NCBI GenBank assembly: GCA_941918925.1 | Contig: OW799235.1 | Span: 111,293,076-111,357,075, forward strand | Length of the DNA stretch: 64,000 nucleotides | Source: Phyto melanocephala | Taxonomy: Eukaryota; Arthropoda; Insecta; Diptera; Rhinophoridae | Direction: 5' to 3' | Shown: in pieces, positions 10,454 through 22,964 of the stretch | How positions within the stretch are numbered: position 1 is the stretch's first letter | Layout: the number at the start of each line of letters is the position of its first letter | Notes under the pieces: generated by a model | The model's database searches: none | What the model was told of the DNA's origin: nothing | The model's input: only the letters and a program-made list of their open reading frames with translations | Made by a program: the position numbers and the translations under genes

Positions 10454-11870
10454 AATTAGAATCATCAATAAGCTTTCTTTTAAATTTCCAAAATCATTAT
10501 TATTAATTACATAGAATAATAATCCGAAAAACATACTCAGATTTATTTATTTAAAACAACAACAAATTGTCATTACATTCTAGATTTACCAAAACTATTG
10601 ACGACGAATGAGATTTTTAAAACATTGCCATTAACAAAAAAAAAAAAAAAAAAAAACAAAAAACAAAAAACTACCTAAACGAATAGAAAATCCACTTATT
10701 TTAAAAACGAAATGAAAAAAAGCAGGCATTGCCAAAATATAATAATTTAAATTTTTACACAAATTTATATTAATTAATATTAAAAAATTAATGCAAAATT
10801 AATGAAATTTTTATTCAAGAAAATTTAATATTTGTCAAAAATAAAATACAAATTGATTATGGGTTTTTTTTATAAATGTAAAAGTAAAAAAAAATAATTT
10901 TCTTTATTTAAAAATAGGATAAAAATTTAAAGAAATAACTACAATAATTGAAAATGAAATAAAAAAAAATTAAAATATTTTTAATATAAATAATAGCAAA
11001 GTAAAAATATTTAATGAAAATTTTTGTATATATTGTAATATTTTATTAAAAACAAATATCAACTACTATTTATACACATACACATACATACGTACATACA
11101 CCCATATCTACTTATAACAAAGCAAAAAATAATACAAAAAAATTAATTAACAGAAAAAAAAATAATAACAAATAGAAATAAACACTAAAACATCAAGATC
11201 ATTATGTAATTAAAACAAACAAAAATAGCAATAACAACTGAAAATAATTTAAAATTCAAACGAAAGCATTAACAATTAAAACAATAAATTTATTGAATTT
11301 TTATAAAAATAAATTTAAAGTTTAAATACAATAATAAAAATATACAAAAAAAAAACAAATTAAATATCAACTACATTCTATTGAGGCAAAATATAATTTT
11401 AAATTTAAAACAAAAGCCAATCACAGCAGGATTAAATACATATTTTTTTTTCTTTTTTAATTTCAAAAACTTAACCACACAATTATTAAAAAAAAAATAT
11501 TTAATAATATTTAAATTAATTAAAATATGTAATTTCATTAAACACATATCGAATTTGCAATTATTTAAATTTCATAACAAACAATGAAAAAGTTTTATAA
11601 AAATTTTTATCACATTTTCTTTGGAATCTTAAGATTTATAAAAAAAAAAACTTTTTTGGAGTAAGAATAGCGAAAGTTCCTTAAAATATTTTTCCAACTT
11701 AATACATACCTGATAATTAAAAGTTTAAAATATTAGCATTTTCTTAGAGATTCGGGGACCCTAATTTAAATTGAATTTAAGTTCGCATGGCAATACCTTG
11801 TAACTGCTGTATCAAATAGAAATAAAATATATATAAACCAAAATAAAACTTTTATTCTATTTGTAAGGTG
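10454..11870 (+). other. probable Mp 3' UTR and AT-rich downstream DNA
   Basis: Extremely A-rich sequence follows the Mp stop. AATAAA-type signals start at about 10840 and many more follow, so the true cleavage site cannot be chosen from sequence. No coding frame is visible; the small open frame near 11381-11587 is composed almost only of Asn, Lys, Phe, Leu and Ile, as expected from AT richness. Confidence 0.45.
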
Positions 11871-12600
11871 ATTACATTCGCTTACATATGACTTCCACTA
11901 ATGGATTGCATCCATTGGTATGGTATACAAATAGGTCCCACTACCCACTATCACTGACCGATAAATAAGGTGTTTAGTGGACTCCTAATTGATGGTAGAG
12001 CTAAAAAGAGAGAAAAGTGAAACAATAAATAGTAGAGAAGGATGACCTCAGAGAGAGAATGAGAGAGATAGAGAGGGAGTAACGACCCGAAGGTGAGCCA
12101 AGTTGGTGAGTGAGCTTAATTTAAACAAATAGTGAAATTGTAGGCAGTAACTACAAGATGCGACAAAGCTACATTTTAAAACTCTAGCAATAGTATAAAA
12201 GGATCTGATGACTAATGAGAAAGGCTAATATTGTGGTGTATTGGTATGACTTGGCTACAGGCTAGTTAGGCAAGTCATTTAGTAACTTTAACTAGTTTAC
12301 GGCCTGTAAATTTAACAGACAAGGACAGGATATCATCCAGCCATTTCTGTGAGATTACATTCGAGAGAACAAGAGGTCCAGTAAAGTCACCAGCCAGTTG
12401 TCGTTAGAACGTCGAAGATAACATCCAGAAATTTAGTAGATTGGATAACATCTAAATAGTAAAATAGCCATTCGGATAACATTCGGATTGACACCCATGA
12501 GTAAGTGGTGTGGAGGTAGGAGAAGATAGTGTTTACCAAACGTGTGTAATAGTAATAATTAATTATGAAAACATTTGGCACATCTTACGTGTCACCCATT
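11870..12600. other. compositionally distinct island of unknown origin
   Basis: This stretch is visibly richer in G and C than the DNA on either side. It has a purine-rich run of GAGAGA type (about 12040-12080) and repeats of 'ggataacat' spaced across 12415-12490. No open frame, TIR or tRNA box was recognised. It could be a solo LTR or other inserted element; I could not define termini or a target duplication. Confidence 0.35.
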
Positions 12601-12781
12601 TAAAGCTGGTTTCACGTAAAGTTGTCTTAAAACAACTCAAAAAAATGGGAATGAAAAATGAATTTTTTGAAAAATTTTTATATTAAGTTTGTTAAAAAAA
12701 AAAACGAATTTAACATAAATATTTTGTTAACAGTCAATATTTTTAGATTAAGTAACATCAAGAAATGTTTGTGTTTTTAAC

Positions 12782-12844
12782 GCATTTTTCTCATACATTT
12801 TTCTCATACATTTTTCTCATACATTTTTCTCATACATTTTTCTC
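12782..12844 (+). repeat. minisatellite, 13-bp unit (catttttctcata)
   Basis: Between four and five head-to-tail copies of a 13-bp unit, practically identical. The homogeneity suggests a recent expansion. Confidence 0.85.
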
Positions 12845-14560
12845 TTGACTTCTTTTTCACCATTTTAAAATGTTTTAAAAAAATTAAAGCATTATTACCC
12901 ATTTCGTTTGATAAAGACAAATAAAAATGAATATAAATTTACACTATTGCAATTTCACTTGCAACAGACACTGAAGTTTACTAATATTTTGATTAAGTTC
13001 AAACAAGTTTTATCCAACAATACAACCATTAATTAATTTCCCCTATTTCTACAAAAAATTTACCGCCACATTCAGTTAAATAAAACAGAAGTTTAAGCAT
13101 GTAGTTTTAAAAACGTGTTGTAAATTATAACAAAAAATCATAAAAAAAACTATGGGGGTAAGATGTTTAAATATCCACTAAAAAAAATCCTGCTGTGGCA
13201 AAGCTAGTTATCTGGCTTTCATAATACAATGTAAATAACCTCACCTTACTTGACGTATAAATTTTTATATTTATAAAAAATTCCTTAAACTAACAAAGTC
13301 GAAGAAAAAGCCTAGCATAAAACTAAAAAGATGTAATTAATTAAATAACAACACACCAACACACATATATAAATACACCTACAAACACGCTCTGATTTCA
13401 TATGTTTTTTAAATATGAGTGAGTAGCATAACAATTATTTATTTTAATTTTTTTATACGATAAAAAAGTAGGAAAAGTAATAAAAAAAACAGTAACATAA
13501 ATGAAAATGCAAGTATTCTTCATAACTATAGCGAAATAGTAAAATAATTTAATTTAAAAAAAAATAATTATTAATTCAGCCACACAACAAAATTTTCATT
13601 TAAATAGACTTCCACGAACGTATTTACATAAAACAATTATTTTGTAATGAAAAACTATTTAAATTTAAATTTCTCCTATATAATTTGAAAATTCACTAAA
13701 CCCATAAATTGAATTAAAATGTCCTAAATACTTACATAATACTTAAATGTCCCACATACATACACACAAACAGATTCTCATACTTGCTCCTTCCTACATA
13801 ATTTTTATATAAAAACTTATACACTACACACTACAACAACTACTATTAGCCATAGTCTAGATCTAATGACTACCAATAATAAATAAATACCTAAAAATAA
13901 CACCTTTAAACTATTTAATTCTTATAAATAAATTATGGTTAAAATTATGAAAATAAACAAAAAATTAAAGAAAAAACTACCAACTTATTTTGCATTTACA
14001 AAAGAGAAAACGAAAACAAAGTAACCAAAAGCCACAAATAAGTCTTTAAATCATTACTGGTTTATTAATAATTTATTTTTTTATTTTAAAAATAATTTAA
14101 GGCAAAAAATTATGAATTAAAAAAAAAACATGAAATTAAATATAAAATAAATTCAAATTGTAAGTCATCATGCAGCATCATTAGGTGGTAATTAATACTC
14201 AGATTATTTGTTAAGGAACCATTCTAGTCCTAAGAAACTAAATATAATAATGAAAGAAAAATTAATTTAAAAAAAACTGATTTAAAATAAATGGAAATAA
14301 TTAATTAAATAAACCAAAATAATGTTTTCTTTAACCGAAAGAATCTAGTGAGTCGAAAAAGCATAAATTTTGTTCTCAATAAACATACATACATATGTAC
14401 ATATATACATATGTATTATAAACCAGGGTATTCAAAATATATCTTTGAATATGTTTTCCCAAAATACAATGATATATTTTACTGATATGTATATCGATAT
14501 TTAGCCAATATTTCAATATCAATATGTCGATTTGTGTACATGTAACGAATTAATTATACC
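12845..14560. other. AT-rich intergenic DNA
   Basis: No coding frame, TIR pair or RNA gene is recognised. Short CATA/TATG microsatellites occur near 14385-14415. Confidence 0.5.
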
Positions 14561-15160
14561 CTTCACACAGTGAACAAGTAAGAGTGCTATATTCGGCCGT
14601 GCCGAATCTTATATACCCTTCACAACGTATAGTAATGCAATAACTGTAGTTTGTATCACCATTCATCTCAGATAAAATACGTACATACATATATAAAAAA
14701 CATACATATGTAATAACATCCCATTGTAAAATTATAAACTTACGTACGTATGTATGTTAAAAAAAAAATTTTAAAAAAATTACAAAAAAATTTAAAAAAA
14801 AAAAAATAAAAAAAAATTTAAAAAAAAATTAAGAAAAAAATTTAAAAAAAATAATTAAAATATTAATAATAAATATAAAACAAAAAAAAATTTAAAAAAA
14901 ATAAAGCTATAAATAATATATAAAAAAATTTTTTTTTGGCTCAGCTGGGATTCGATGCCACGTTTACTCTAACCAGTATACACGTTTGTATGTATATATG
15001 TTGTTGTAATGTTGTTTTTGTAAATAAAAAATCTAGGTGATCGTGGTTTTTTGCTCATATCTTAGTTGTTTATGTACTGATGTGTCTGATTTTCGGAAAT
15101 GAAAATTGTAGAACTTTCACACGGAATGACAAACCCTTTTTCACTGTGTGATGGGTATAA
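14560..15160. repeat. mini-me-like repeat with an A-rich core
   Basis: The left end carries 'tattcggccgtgccgaatct' followed by 'tatatacccttcacaacg'. The right end carries 'cacggaatgacaaacc' and 'gtgtgatgggtataaa'. The middle (about 14758-14935) is an almost pure A/T low-complexity block that leads into a SINE fragment. The left terminus is an unoccupied example of the site into which a MITE inserted at 53635. Confidence 0.65.
14938..14995 (-). repeat. tRNA-derived SINE fragment
   Basis: On the - strand a pol III B-box-like motif (GGCATCGAATCCC, 14947-14959) follows an A-box-like ACTGGTTAGAG segment, ends in CAGCTGAGCC and runs into poly(A). It resembles the SINE at 39938-40165, with which it shares the CAGCTGAG motif after the B box. 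Confidence 0.5.
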
Positions 15161-15329
15161 AAAGGGTATTATAGGTTCTATTTTCTCAATATGTTAGTAT
15201 TTCTCAGCAATATTTTTTAACAGGTTGTAGTATGGTGTCTCAACATGTCTACAAATTAATTATGAGCTTTACTAACTTGTACTTATTTAAAAATATATAT
15301 ATTTTTGAAAAAAAAAAATCGCCCATAAC

Positions 15330-15645
15330 TTTGACGATTAAGGACCATTTTGTCCAAAATAGCTCTAGATGCAATTGTGATGGATGTCTATAGCGATTCA
15401 ATGTTGAGTATTTCAAAAAAATTGGTACTACATACTTACAGATCTGTGCATACTTACATACATACAGATCTGGGTATACTTAGAGATGATTTCAACCAAC
15501 ATATATGGACATATGTATGGACAAACAGAAATTACTCAATCGACTCCCTTATTTATAAGCTTTCAGAAAGTATATGCTTTATGTGGTCTGAAATAAATAT
15601 TATAGAAATTACAAACGAAAACACAAAACCACCGTTGGCACCATA
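15330..15645 (+). repeat. mini-me-like 3' fragment
   Basis: Features are 'cgcccataactttgacgatt', 'ggacatatgtatggacaaac', 'gcttatttataagctttcag'-like sequence and 'gaaattacaaacgaaa'. The open frames that cross it are by-products of the repeat. Confidence 0.5.
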
Positions 15646-15649
15646 GGTG

Positions 15650-18600
15650 AAGAATGTAATAAAAAACCGCCAAAAATTACTATTAATTTTGCAATTCACA
15701 ACCCTCGATTGTATATTACATATATCGTCCTTATAGTACGGTTTTGGTTTATTTCTTGTAAAAACAATTTCTGTTGTATCGTATGTATGTATATGTTGCA
15801 ATGATTTTACTTAAAAAGTTTTTAAAACATTATTGTACTTAAAAAAATATTATATTCTCAAAGACTGGCAACGCTTTACTACCACCAACTTTTTTCTAAA
15901 TAATTCCTGAAAATTATATTTGAAATTCATTTTTCCTTAAAGCTCTCAAACACCACCTGGTGTAAAATTATTATCCTCAATTGGTATTTGACGCCAATAA
16001 AACGCTTCTGTATCAAAAGCTCAATAAAAGCTTTAGAGTTTTAATTTTCCTTTGACTATGATAAAAAATTAAGAACGAATTCTGATTAGACTTTTGAAAA
16101 GCTTTTCACATCCTTTTATAGATATATTACACTGTTGCCAGATTGATAATATTTTCATGCCTTCTTTTAGAAAATAACAATGTAGGCTACGTAAGAGCCA
16201 CCACTATTGTTGTAAGTTTTAAGAGTTTTTAAGCGCTCCTCGTCTATTAAAAGCTCTATATACGTAAATGGCAAATATTTGGCTAAAAAAGACACACTGC
16301 AGATAAAAAACAAGTAATTTTTTAACAACTAACAGCCTTATCAGAGCAGCGGTTTTGAAACCAGTAAATGGATAACCCTTTAAAAATGATTTTATACAAG
16401 AAAATCGTTAATATCTAATAGGAGTTAATATAAAACAATATCTCAAGGGGTTCAATTCTCGCTCTGTGAAACTATAAAATGAAAAGTTTTTGTACAGTAA
16501 AAGAATGGTGGCCACGGTTACCTCTCGTCGACTTAAATCGCAATTTGACCCTTTTTTGGCGTCCTGTGACTTTTTGTGCGACTTTTTAAAACTAGGTAAT
16601 TTTGCAATTTATTTATTTTGTTGCAACTTTTTCCCCTTTTTTTGTAAAGTTATCGACAAAAACAGATTTTGTTTTAAACACGTTTTATTATTCTGAAATT
16701 TTTCATTACAAAAAATCAAAAAAACGATGAACAGAGTATAGTCTGGCAAACTTTTTTTTTAACTCTTTCATTATTAATAAATTCACAGCCCCAGCGTATT
16801 GTACCCATTTTTAATGCGCTTACAATATTGTATGCTTGTTGTTTATACAGACTCTCCTGATTTTTTATTTGCTTGACTTTTAATACCAATTGACGTTCAA
16901 TAATACAATAGGTAATACAGAATTGTGAATTTCACAATTGTTGATGTTATATTGCATTACTGATTGACTGCAGTTAAATTTTTTTCTTTAAACTTTTCAG
17001 TTTCGTATCAGTAAAAATTTACTGGTTCTGCAAATTAAACTTCAGTACAAGTAAAAGTCCATTTTTACTGAAATATTCTTTTACTGCAGTATGCCCGTTT
17101 ATAAGAAATGCGTATGTTTGTTAAAATGGCTCTTGCAATGAATGCTTTTTTGATTTATGTTTTGCTTGAGCCGTAATTTTATTTTGTTATATTTTTTATT
17201 AATAAAAATCATTAAAAAAGTATGTGCGATTAAAAATTTCTAAGAAGACTTTTTGTTCGACTTTTTTTTAGATAAAACGAAATTTTTTAAAATTTTCTAC
17301 CGGTAAGCCTGATGGTTTCACCTTATGACATGACACACAAAAAGTTTTTATATACCATTTACACAGAATCTAAATTGTGCCCCATCCCTGGGATGCAACG
17401 ATACTTTTTTAAACTAGTAAAAAGCTTTATGTTAGTTAAGCAACAGGGTTTGTGCACATGGTAAATGTATATAAACAAAAAGCTTTTCTACACTAACGTC
17501 TTATCGAGTAAGTACAAAATAATTAATAATAATAATACTACCAGTAAAAACTTTGGCAGAAAGCTGTCGCATATACGAATGGAATGAAACTAAGATTTGT
17601 AATTTATTCTTTACGTTTTTTATTTTATTTATTTGAACTTATAACGAACAAAGTTATTGTTAGTCTAAATCGTTATTTATTTTTTTTTTTTGTCAAAATG
17701 TTAACAATTATTATTTAATTTATAATTATTTATAAAAAACTTTTTTTTAAATATTTTTCTTTCCATAAATATTTCGTTTTCAATTAAATTTATATACATA
17801 ACACAAACAAATAAAACAATATTTTAACAAAGTTTACATAATTCATTTAACATGTTTTTTTTTTTGTTCAATATATGCATGTTATAATTTTAGATCATTA
17901 ATAATTTACTATTTGTTGGTTTTTATAATAATTTCAGTCAAAAATATTTTTATTTATTTTATATAACTTTAAAGCAAGCTTTTTTTGCCGTTATTCTATT
18001 AATTAATACATAATAAAATTAAATTTATTTTCTTTTTTTAAGAAAGAAACCTTTAATATTATTTATTTTTTTTTTTAATTATATAATTTGAATAAGAAAT
18101 TGTTTTATAAAAAATACATAGTTGTTTCCTTTGGTATGCATTGCTGAATGTGTAAGTAAAAGATTTAAGATTTGATAGAGTTTATTTAAGAAATTCTTTT
18201 TGTTTTTAAATATTATTGGTCCAAAATATGTTTTGTATTATATATTTTAAGTTTTGTAGTTTTAATTATTTAGGCGGGATATTTAAGTAGTGATATTAAT
18301 ATGTATATTTCTAATTAAACAGTTTAAAAATAATATAATGATTTGGTATACAAATTTTTATATATAAAATATAATAGAAAAAAAATTAAGTTTTACATGT
18401 GCGCGAAATGGAATTAATTAATTTAGAATCTTTATTCATGTATTTTGAAAAAAAAAACTGTAAGTAAAAATTTTTTATTTTACTGTTTTAACAAATAACT
18501 TTGCAAATAAAGTTTAATCTTACAAATATTTCACTTAAGAATTAACTAACCCAGCTTACAGATTTTAAAACTCGTAACTAATTCTAAAAAGTATTATAAA

Positions 18601-18660
18601 AAAAAATATAAAACTATTCGTCACATTTATTTGTTAATACAAATTAAAAATATTACATAC
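15650..18660. other. AT-rich intergenic DNA
   Basis: No gene or complete element is recognised. The motif 'gggttcaattctcg' near 16448 resembles a B box and recurs near 63929, but no A box or element borders could be defined. Confidence 0.45.
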
Positions 18661-18667
18661 GCTATCG

Positions 18668-18835
18668 TCACAGCTCAAAATTTTTCTTTTTCCATAATTT
18701 TAATTTACAATACACATCTTTAACTACTCCAAACATTGTTTTCTTATCACTATCTTTTTTGACTGGAAAATTATCGTTATATCTGTTTTTTGTTAATTGT
18801 ATTGCCACTGCATGATCAACATTTTTTTGCCTCTC
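18668..18835 (-). CDS. possible terminal exon or transposon-derived exon, unidentified
   Basis: On the - strand the acceptor 'cttatactttcag' precedes 55 codons and a TGA. The frame starts ERQKNVDHAVAIQLTKNRY, continues NDNFPVKKDSDKKTMFG and ends WKKKNFEL. The basic, charged composition with varied codons looks more like protein than the surrounding AT-rich frames. No upstream exon was found and no family is recognised. A short TIR element lies about 120 bp upstream, so a transposon origin is possible. Confidence 0.25.
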   Translation of the reverse strand, partial: ERQKNVDHAVAIQLTKNRYNDNFPVKKDSDKKTMFGVVKDVYCKLKLWKKKNFEL

Positions 18836-18956
18836 CTGAAAGTATAAGAATTTTGAGTTGCGACGATATGTGTAATATAGACTTAACATACTTATAAACA
18901 TTCTTATTTGGTACAGATAATTAAAATAACAAAACACTTATCTTAAACAAGCTTTA

Positions 18957-19384
18957 GTTAAAGGCTTCATTAGTCTTTACTTTCTGTTGTCGTTCTGTGG
19001 CTTGCCGTTCTGTTGTTTAATTTTTGTGGTTACTTCTTCTGTAAATTAATCTTAATTTACAAGGTAATCTTACAAACACAAGCTTATTATATTTTTTGTT
19101 TATTTTTCTCGTCAAAGTCCGTACATAAAAATATTTGTTGTGTCAGATTTCATATATAAGCAAACAGAGTCTCTATGTTGCAGCCACCTTTAAAATATAG
19201 GCACCTTAAATGTCAGCTGTTTCTCTCTAAATGGCCGTCACTTAACGTTGAATTCTATTTTCTACAGGTTAGTCCGCAACGGCACGGAAAGTCACAGAAC
19301 AACTAACGACTTGTATACATATTCTATTTAACAGAATGAAGTCAGCTGATTCGGAACAGAAAGTAAAGACTAATTCTGCCTTAA
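18957..19384. mobile_element. short TIR element (~425 bp)
   Basis: The left terminus 'attagtctttactttctgtt' (from about 18968) reappears inverted at about 19355-19377. Both outer ends carry a TAAGGC-type start. 'taaggcagaattag' also occurs alone near 24238, and 'aattctgcct' near 41683, suggesting a family. No coding capacity; target duplication unclear. Confidence 0.5.
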
Positions 19385-20905
19385 AACATTTATTGTCACT
19401 AGAACAAAGATTGCAATAAGAACATTTTTTATTCGTTATATAAGGAAGATGAGATAGCTGATAGAAGATCTTAAATTATTATATTTACCCTACACCATCA
19501 TAAGCAGAGAGCTATATGGCACACAGACCTCTAAATGCATCAATCGTTTTGGTCGAAGTAGTAATATCTGTCATAATATTTTTATTCAAAACAAGTATAA
19601 GATGAACATAAATTTGCTTATTATAGTTTGATATGGTTGGTTTATTGTTGGTCGGCCCTAGGTCACTATAAGACCTACTTCTAAAAACAAATTTTAAACT
19701 CATAACAGCTAAAAATAAAATATGAATAAAATTTTTTTTAGTTATGATTTATTTTAGTTAAATTTATTTTTAAATTTTGTTTTTTTTTTATTTAAGAAAC
19801 ACTTAAAATTATGAAATGTATTCTTGCTGGATATTTCCACAAACTCTTTTCAAAAGCGATCCATAAACTGCAAGGCGAAACAAAAATTTATTTCATTGTA
19901 CTGAAACTTGTCAATGAAAAAACTTTTGAAAAAAATCGATTTTAATACATGATTATGATTTTGTAAAAATAACTTAATAACTGTTGGACGTGCTTATTGA
20001 AGCACATCAATCAGTCATTATTTCGATAATTTGGCTATTACAAATCAGCAAAATCAGTTTATAAATAACTTATATAAAGGAAACTAACTACAAAATTAAC
20101 TTATTATAGCATATTGATAAAAGATATTTAAAATTTAGTATAGCACTATTATATTTTTATATATTTTTTTTTTTTTTTTTTTTTTGTTGGTCGTTTTAAT
20201 TCCTTATAAATTAAACAAAATATCGGCTCGTTTTTATTTCGGTGAGATAGAGTTTAAAATAGTTTATTTTAGAAAATATTTTATTGGATAAGTTTTTTCT
20301 TAGTTTGTGTTGCTGTAGATATGTTTTAAAATATTTTATGATGAATTTTTAGGTTACATTAATTTTTTTTTCATATAGAGATTTTTATGCGCACACACTA
20401 TAAGAAGTATGAAGTGACTTCAGGGATCGTATGGTTTATAAGTGAAATCAAAATAGTTCTTTTATAACGGTTATTTTATGACTTAAAAAGAGTTGTTTTT
20501 CAACGTAAAAATAAAAGGTTAAATTAATATCTGTAAAGGAGATTTCTTATTTTTATCATAAAATAAAAATTATTTCGAAATAGGCTCTAACTTGAAGAGC
20601 TTTTGAGTTTAAATTTTGTGAATATCTGTTATTTACGGTCCCTGAGTGACTTGTTTTTACTTGAATTTAGAAAAAAAAACTCATAAACAACGAAAATAAA
20701 ATGTATCTAGACAAGTTATTAATATGAATGCAAAGTATTGTATATGAAAGAACTATTAAGATGAAACAAATTGTTAAGAAAATATAACACCTAACCAATC
20801 TGTTAGAATAGGGAGTGAGCTGAAAAGTGTCAAAGTTTCTTATCTAAAGGCTGCTTAAGTTTTAATAGTCTAGAAAGTTGTTTCGAAAAATTATCGTAAA
20901 TTATT
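19385..20905. other. AT-rich intergenic DNA
   Basis: Contains a long T run at about 20165-20186. Nothing else is recognised. Confidence 0.5.
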
Positions 20906-20910
20906 TGTAT

Positions 20911-21137
20911 AATATTAGGTAGGTAGGTAAGGCTGGTGCAAAGTTACCCTCACACCTTCACTCGGAGACCATTACGGTCCATTGTGACGCCTTAATAGAG
21001 AGATGAATAGAATAAGAATACAAATATTTAGAATAGAAGAGAAAGAGAAGCAGACAATTCCAGAGTCTTCGGCGGGAATCCAACCCGCAACCCCCAAACA
21101 ACTGACTTGTCCTTTACTGACTAGTCCACAGGGGCAC
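20911..21137 (-). repeat. tRNA-derived SINE (~225 bp)
   Basis: Read on the - strand, it starts with a tRNA-like head: TGTGGACTAGTCAG (A box, 21117-21130) and GGTTGGATTCC within GCGGGTTGGATTCCCGCC (B box, 21075-21085), at normal A-to-B spacing. A tRNA-unrelated body follows, and the element ends in the short repeat ccttacctacctacc. ATATTA-like sequence on both sides may be the target duplication. No anticodon arm of a functional tRNA is seen. Confidence 0.72.
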
Positions 21138-21835
21138 TATATTATTATGAAATTATTATTAAATTATGTTTAATTTTAAATTTGTGGTGAATCAGTTTTA
21201 CTTAGTTAAACCTTGTAAAACATTTTTTTAAAAAATTGAAAATTATTCTTGCTTATGTTGATTATTTTTTCATAAATTACTAAAACCAACTTTTTAAATT
21301 GTAAACATATATGCAATATGTCTGGCTTGTAAAAAAACAAAATCAATAGCTGGTGAAAAAATTTAACCAATAACAGCGAAAAGAAAACGGTGTAAAACTT
21401 ACCACCACCTCCTTCTCTACGTAACAACTTTTGGCCTCGTAACTTAGCTTAAAAAACTGATTGTTATTTTTTTAAATGTAAGAGATATTGAAATGTTCTT
21501 TTTTTTATACCGATAAAAAGATGCTGATGACAAAATCGTAGCTGATTTCGAAAAAATATTCCACTCGGCTGATATCAGAATAATTTTTCAATATTCTTAA
21601 ATGTTTACAATTTAATTTAAAAATGTAATAATTTATAAAAAAATTAACTTAAGCCAGAATAAGTAATTTAAAATAAGGTCGAACATATATTAATTTTGAA
21701 TATTTTTTTTATTTATTTATTCTGTGAAGTACACAAATACTTCGACAAGTTAAACATTTAAAAAATTTTCTTGCTTTTATAACAATTTGGACAAATTCCA
21801 CAAAAAAATTTAAAAATTTTTTAACCAATATATAA

Positions 21836-22855
21836 TACCAGCCAAGCCCGGCGCGCGTTGCTATGCCCCCTAATGTATAAAAATGCATTCTGAATGTTCA
21901 TTGAATATCAAGTGCAAGAAGCTAAAAATCATAACTTTTTTTATGGTCGTGACACTGCCCACTTTTCTAGTCACGAAACTGTATAGTCATGACAGCTCAA
22001 TATGTGTGCAAAATTTCAGAAAAATCGATCTAGTGCAAGTTGCTAAAAATGATAACTTATTTTTGATGGTCGTGACACTTCCCATTTTTCTGATCACAAA
22101 ATTGTATAATCATGAGCGTTTAATATGTTTGTAAAGTTTCAGAAATATCGGTCAAGTGCAAGTAGCTAAAAATTATAACTTATTTTTTATGGGCGTATCA
22201 CCGCCCAATTTTTACCACCCATAAACACTTCCTGGAATGAGTACAACAGCTTTCCAAAGTTCGAGTCCGATCGGCTTTATGGTTTCGGAGTCTATAGCTA
22301 ACTCACACACACACATATATAGGCAGACAGAGTTTCGATTTTATATAAATAAATAAAAAAAGGGTGTATATAAAAGTGAGAGTCTGTGTGTGTGTGTTAG
22401 CTATAGACTCCGAAACTGTAAAACCGATCGGAGCAAGTTGTTGTACACATTCCACGGAGTGTTTATGGGTGGAAAAAAGTGGGCGGGGCTAAGCCCATAA
22501 AAAATTTTGAATTTTGAATTACTTGCTCTGGACCGATTTTTCTAAAACTTTGCGCACATATTGGACTGTCATGACTAATTAATTTCGTGATTAGAAAAGT
22601 GGGCAGGGCCACGCCCATAAAAAAGTTATAATTTTGAGGTACTTACACTAGACCGATTTTTCTGAAACTTTGCACACATATTGAGCTATCATGACTATAC
22701 AGTTTCATGATTAGAAAACTGGGCAGTGCCACGCCCTTTAAAAAAAGTTATAATTTTTAGCCATTTGCACTTGATATTCAATTTAAATTCAGAATGCATT
22801 TTTATTCATTAAGGGGCGTAGCAACGCGCTCTGGGCTTTTCTAGTTATAACTATA
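21836..22855. mobile_element. foldback element: two ~500-bp units head to head
   Basis: Unit 1 (about 21836-22360) begins 'gcgcgcgttgctatgcccc' and ends at 'gtctatagctaactcacac'. Unit 2 (about 22365-22855) is the same sequence inverted, ending 'ggggcgtagcaacgcgctc'. Each carries internal near-repeats of 'gcccacttttct' and GTGGGCGTGGC type. The whole forms a ~1-kb imperfect palindrome. Partial copies of the unit lie at 28262-28360 and 28995-29545. Confidence 0.72.
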
Positions 22856-22891
22856 AATGTAATAATAATAAAAATAAAAACTTAAAAACTT

Positions 22892-22893
22892 AA

Positions 22894-22940
<47 letters not shown>

Positions 22941-22962
22941 TAATAATAATAATAATAAAATA
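22892..22962 (+). repeat. (AAT)n microsatellite
   Basis: A trinucleotide run of aat/taa repeats, interrupted by a few extra A bases. Confidence 0.9.
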
Positions 22963-22964
22963 AA

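Noticed and set aside
12782..12844. CRISPR-like array
   Set aside because: The 13-bp units are directly adjacent without spacers; it is a minisatellite in a fly genome.
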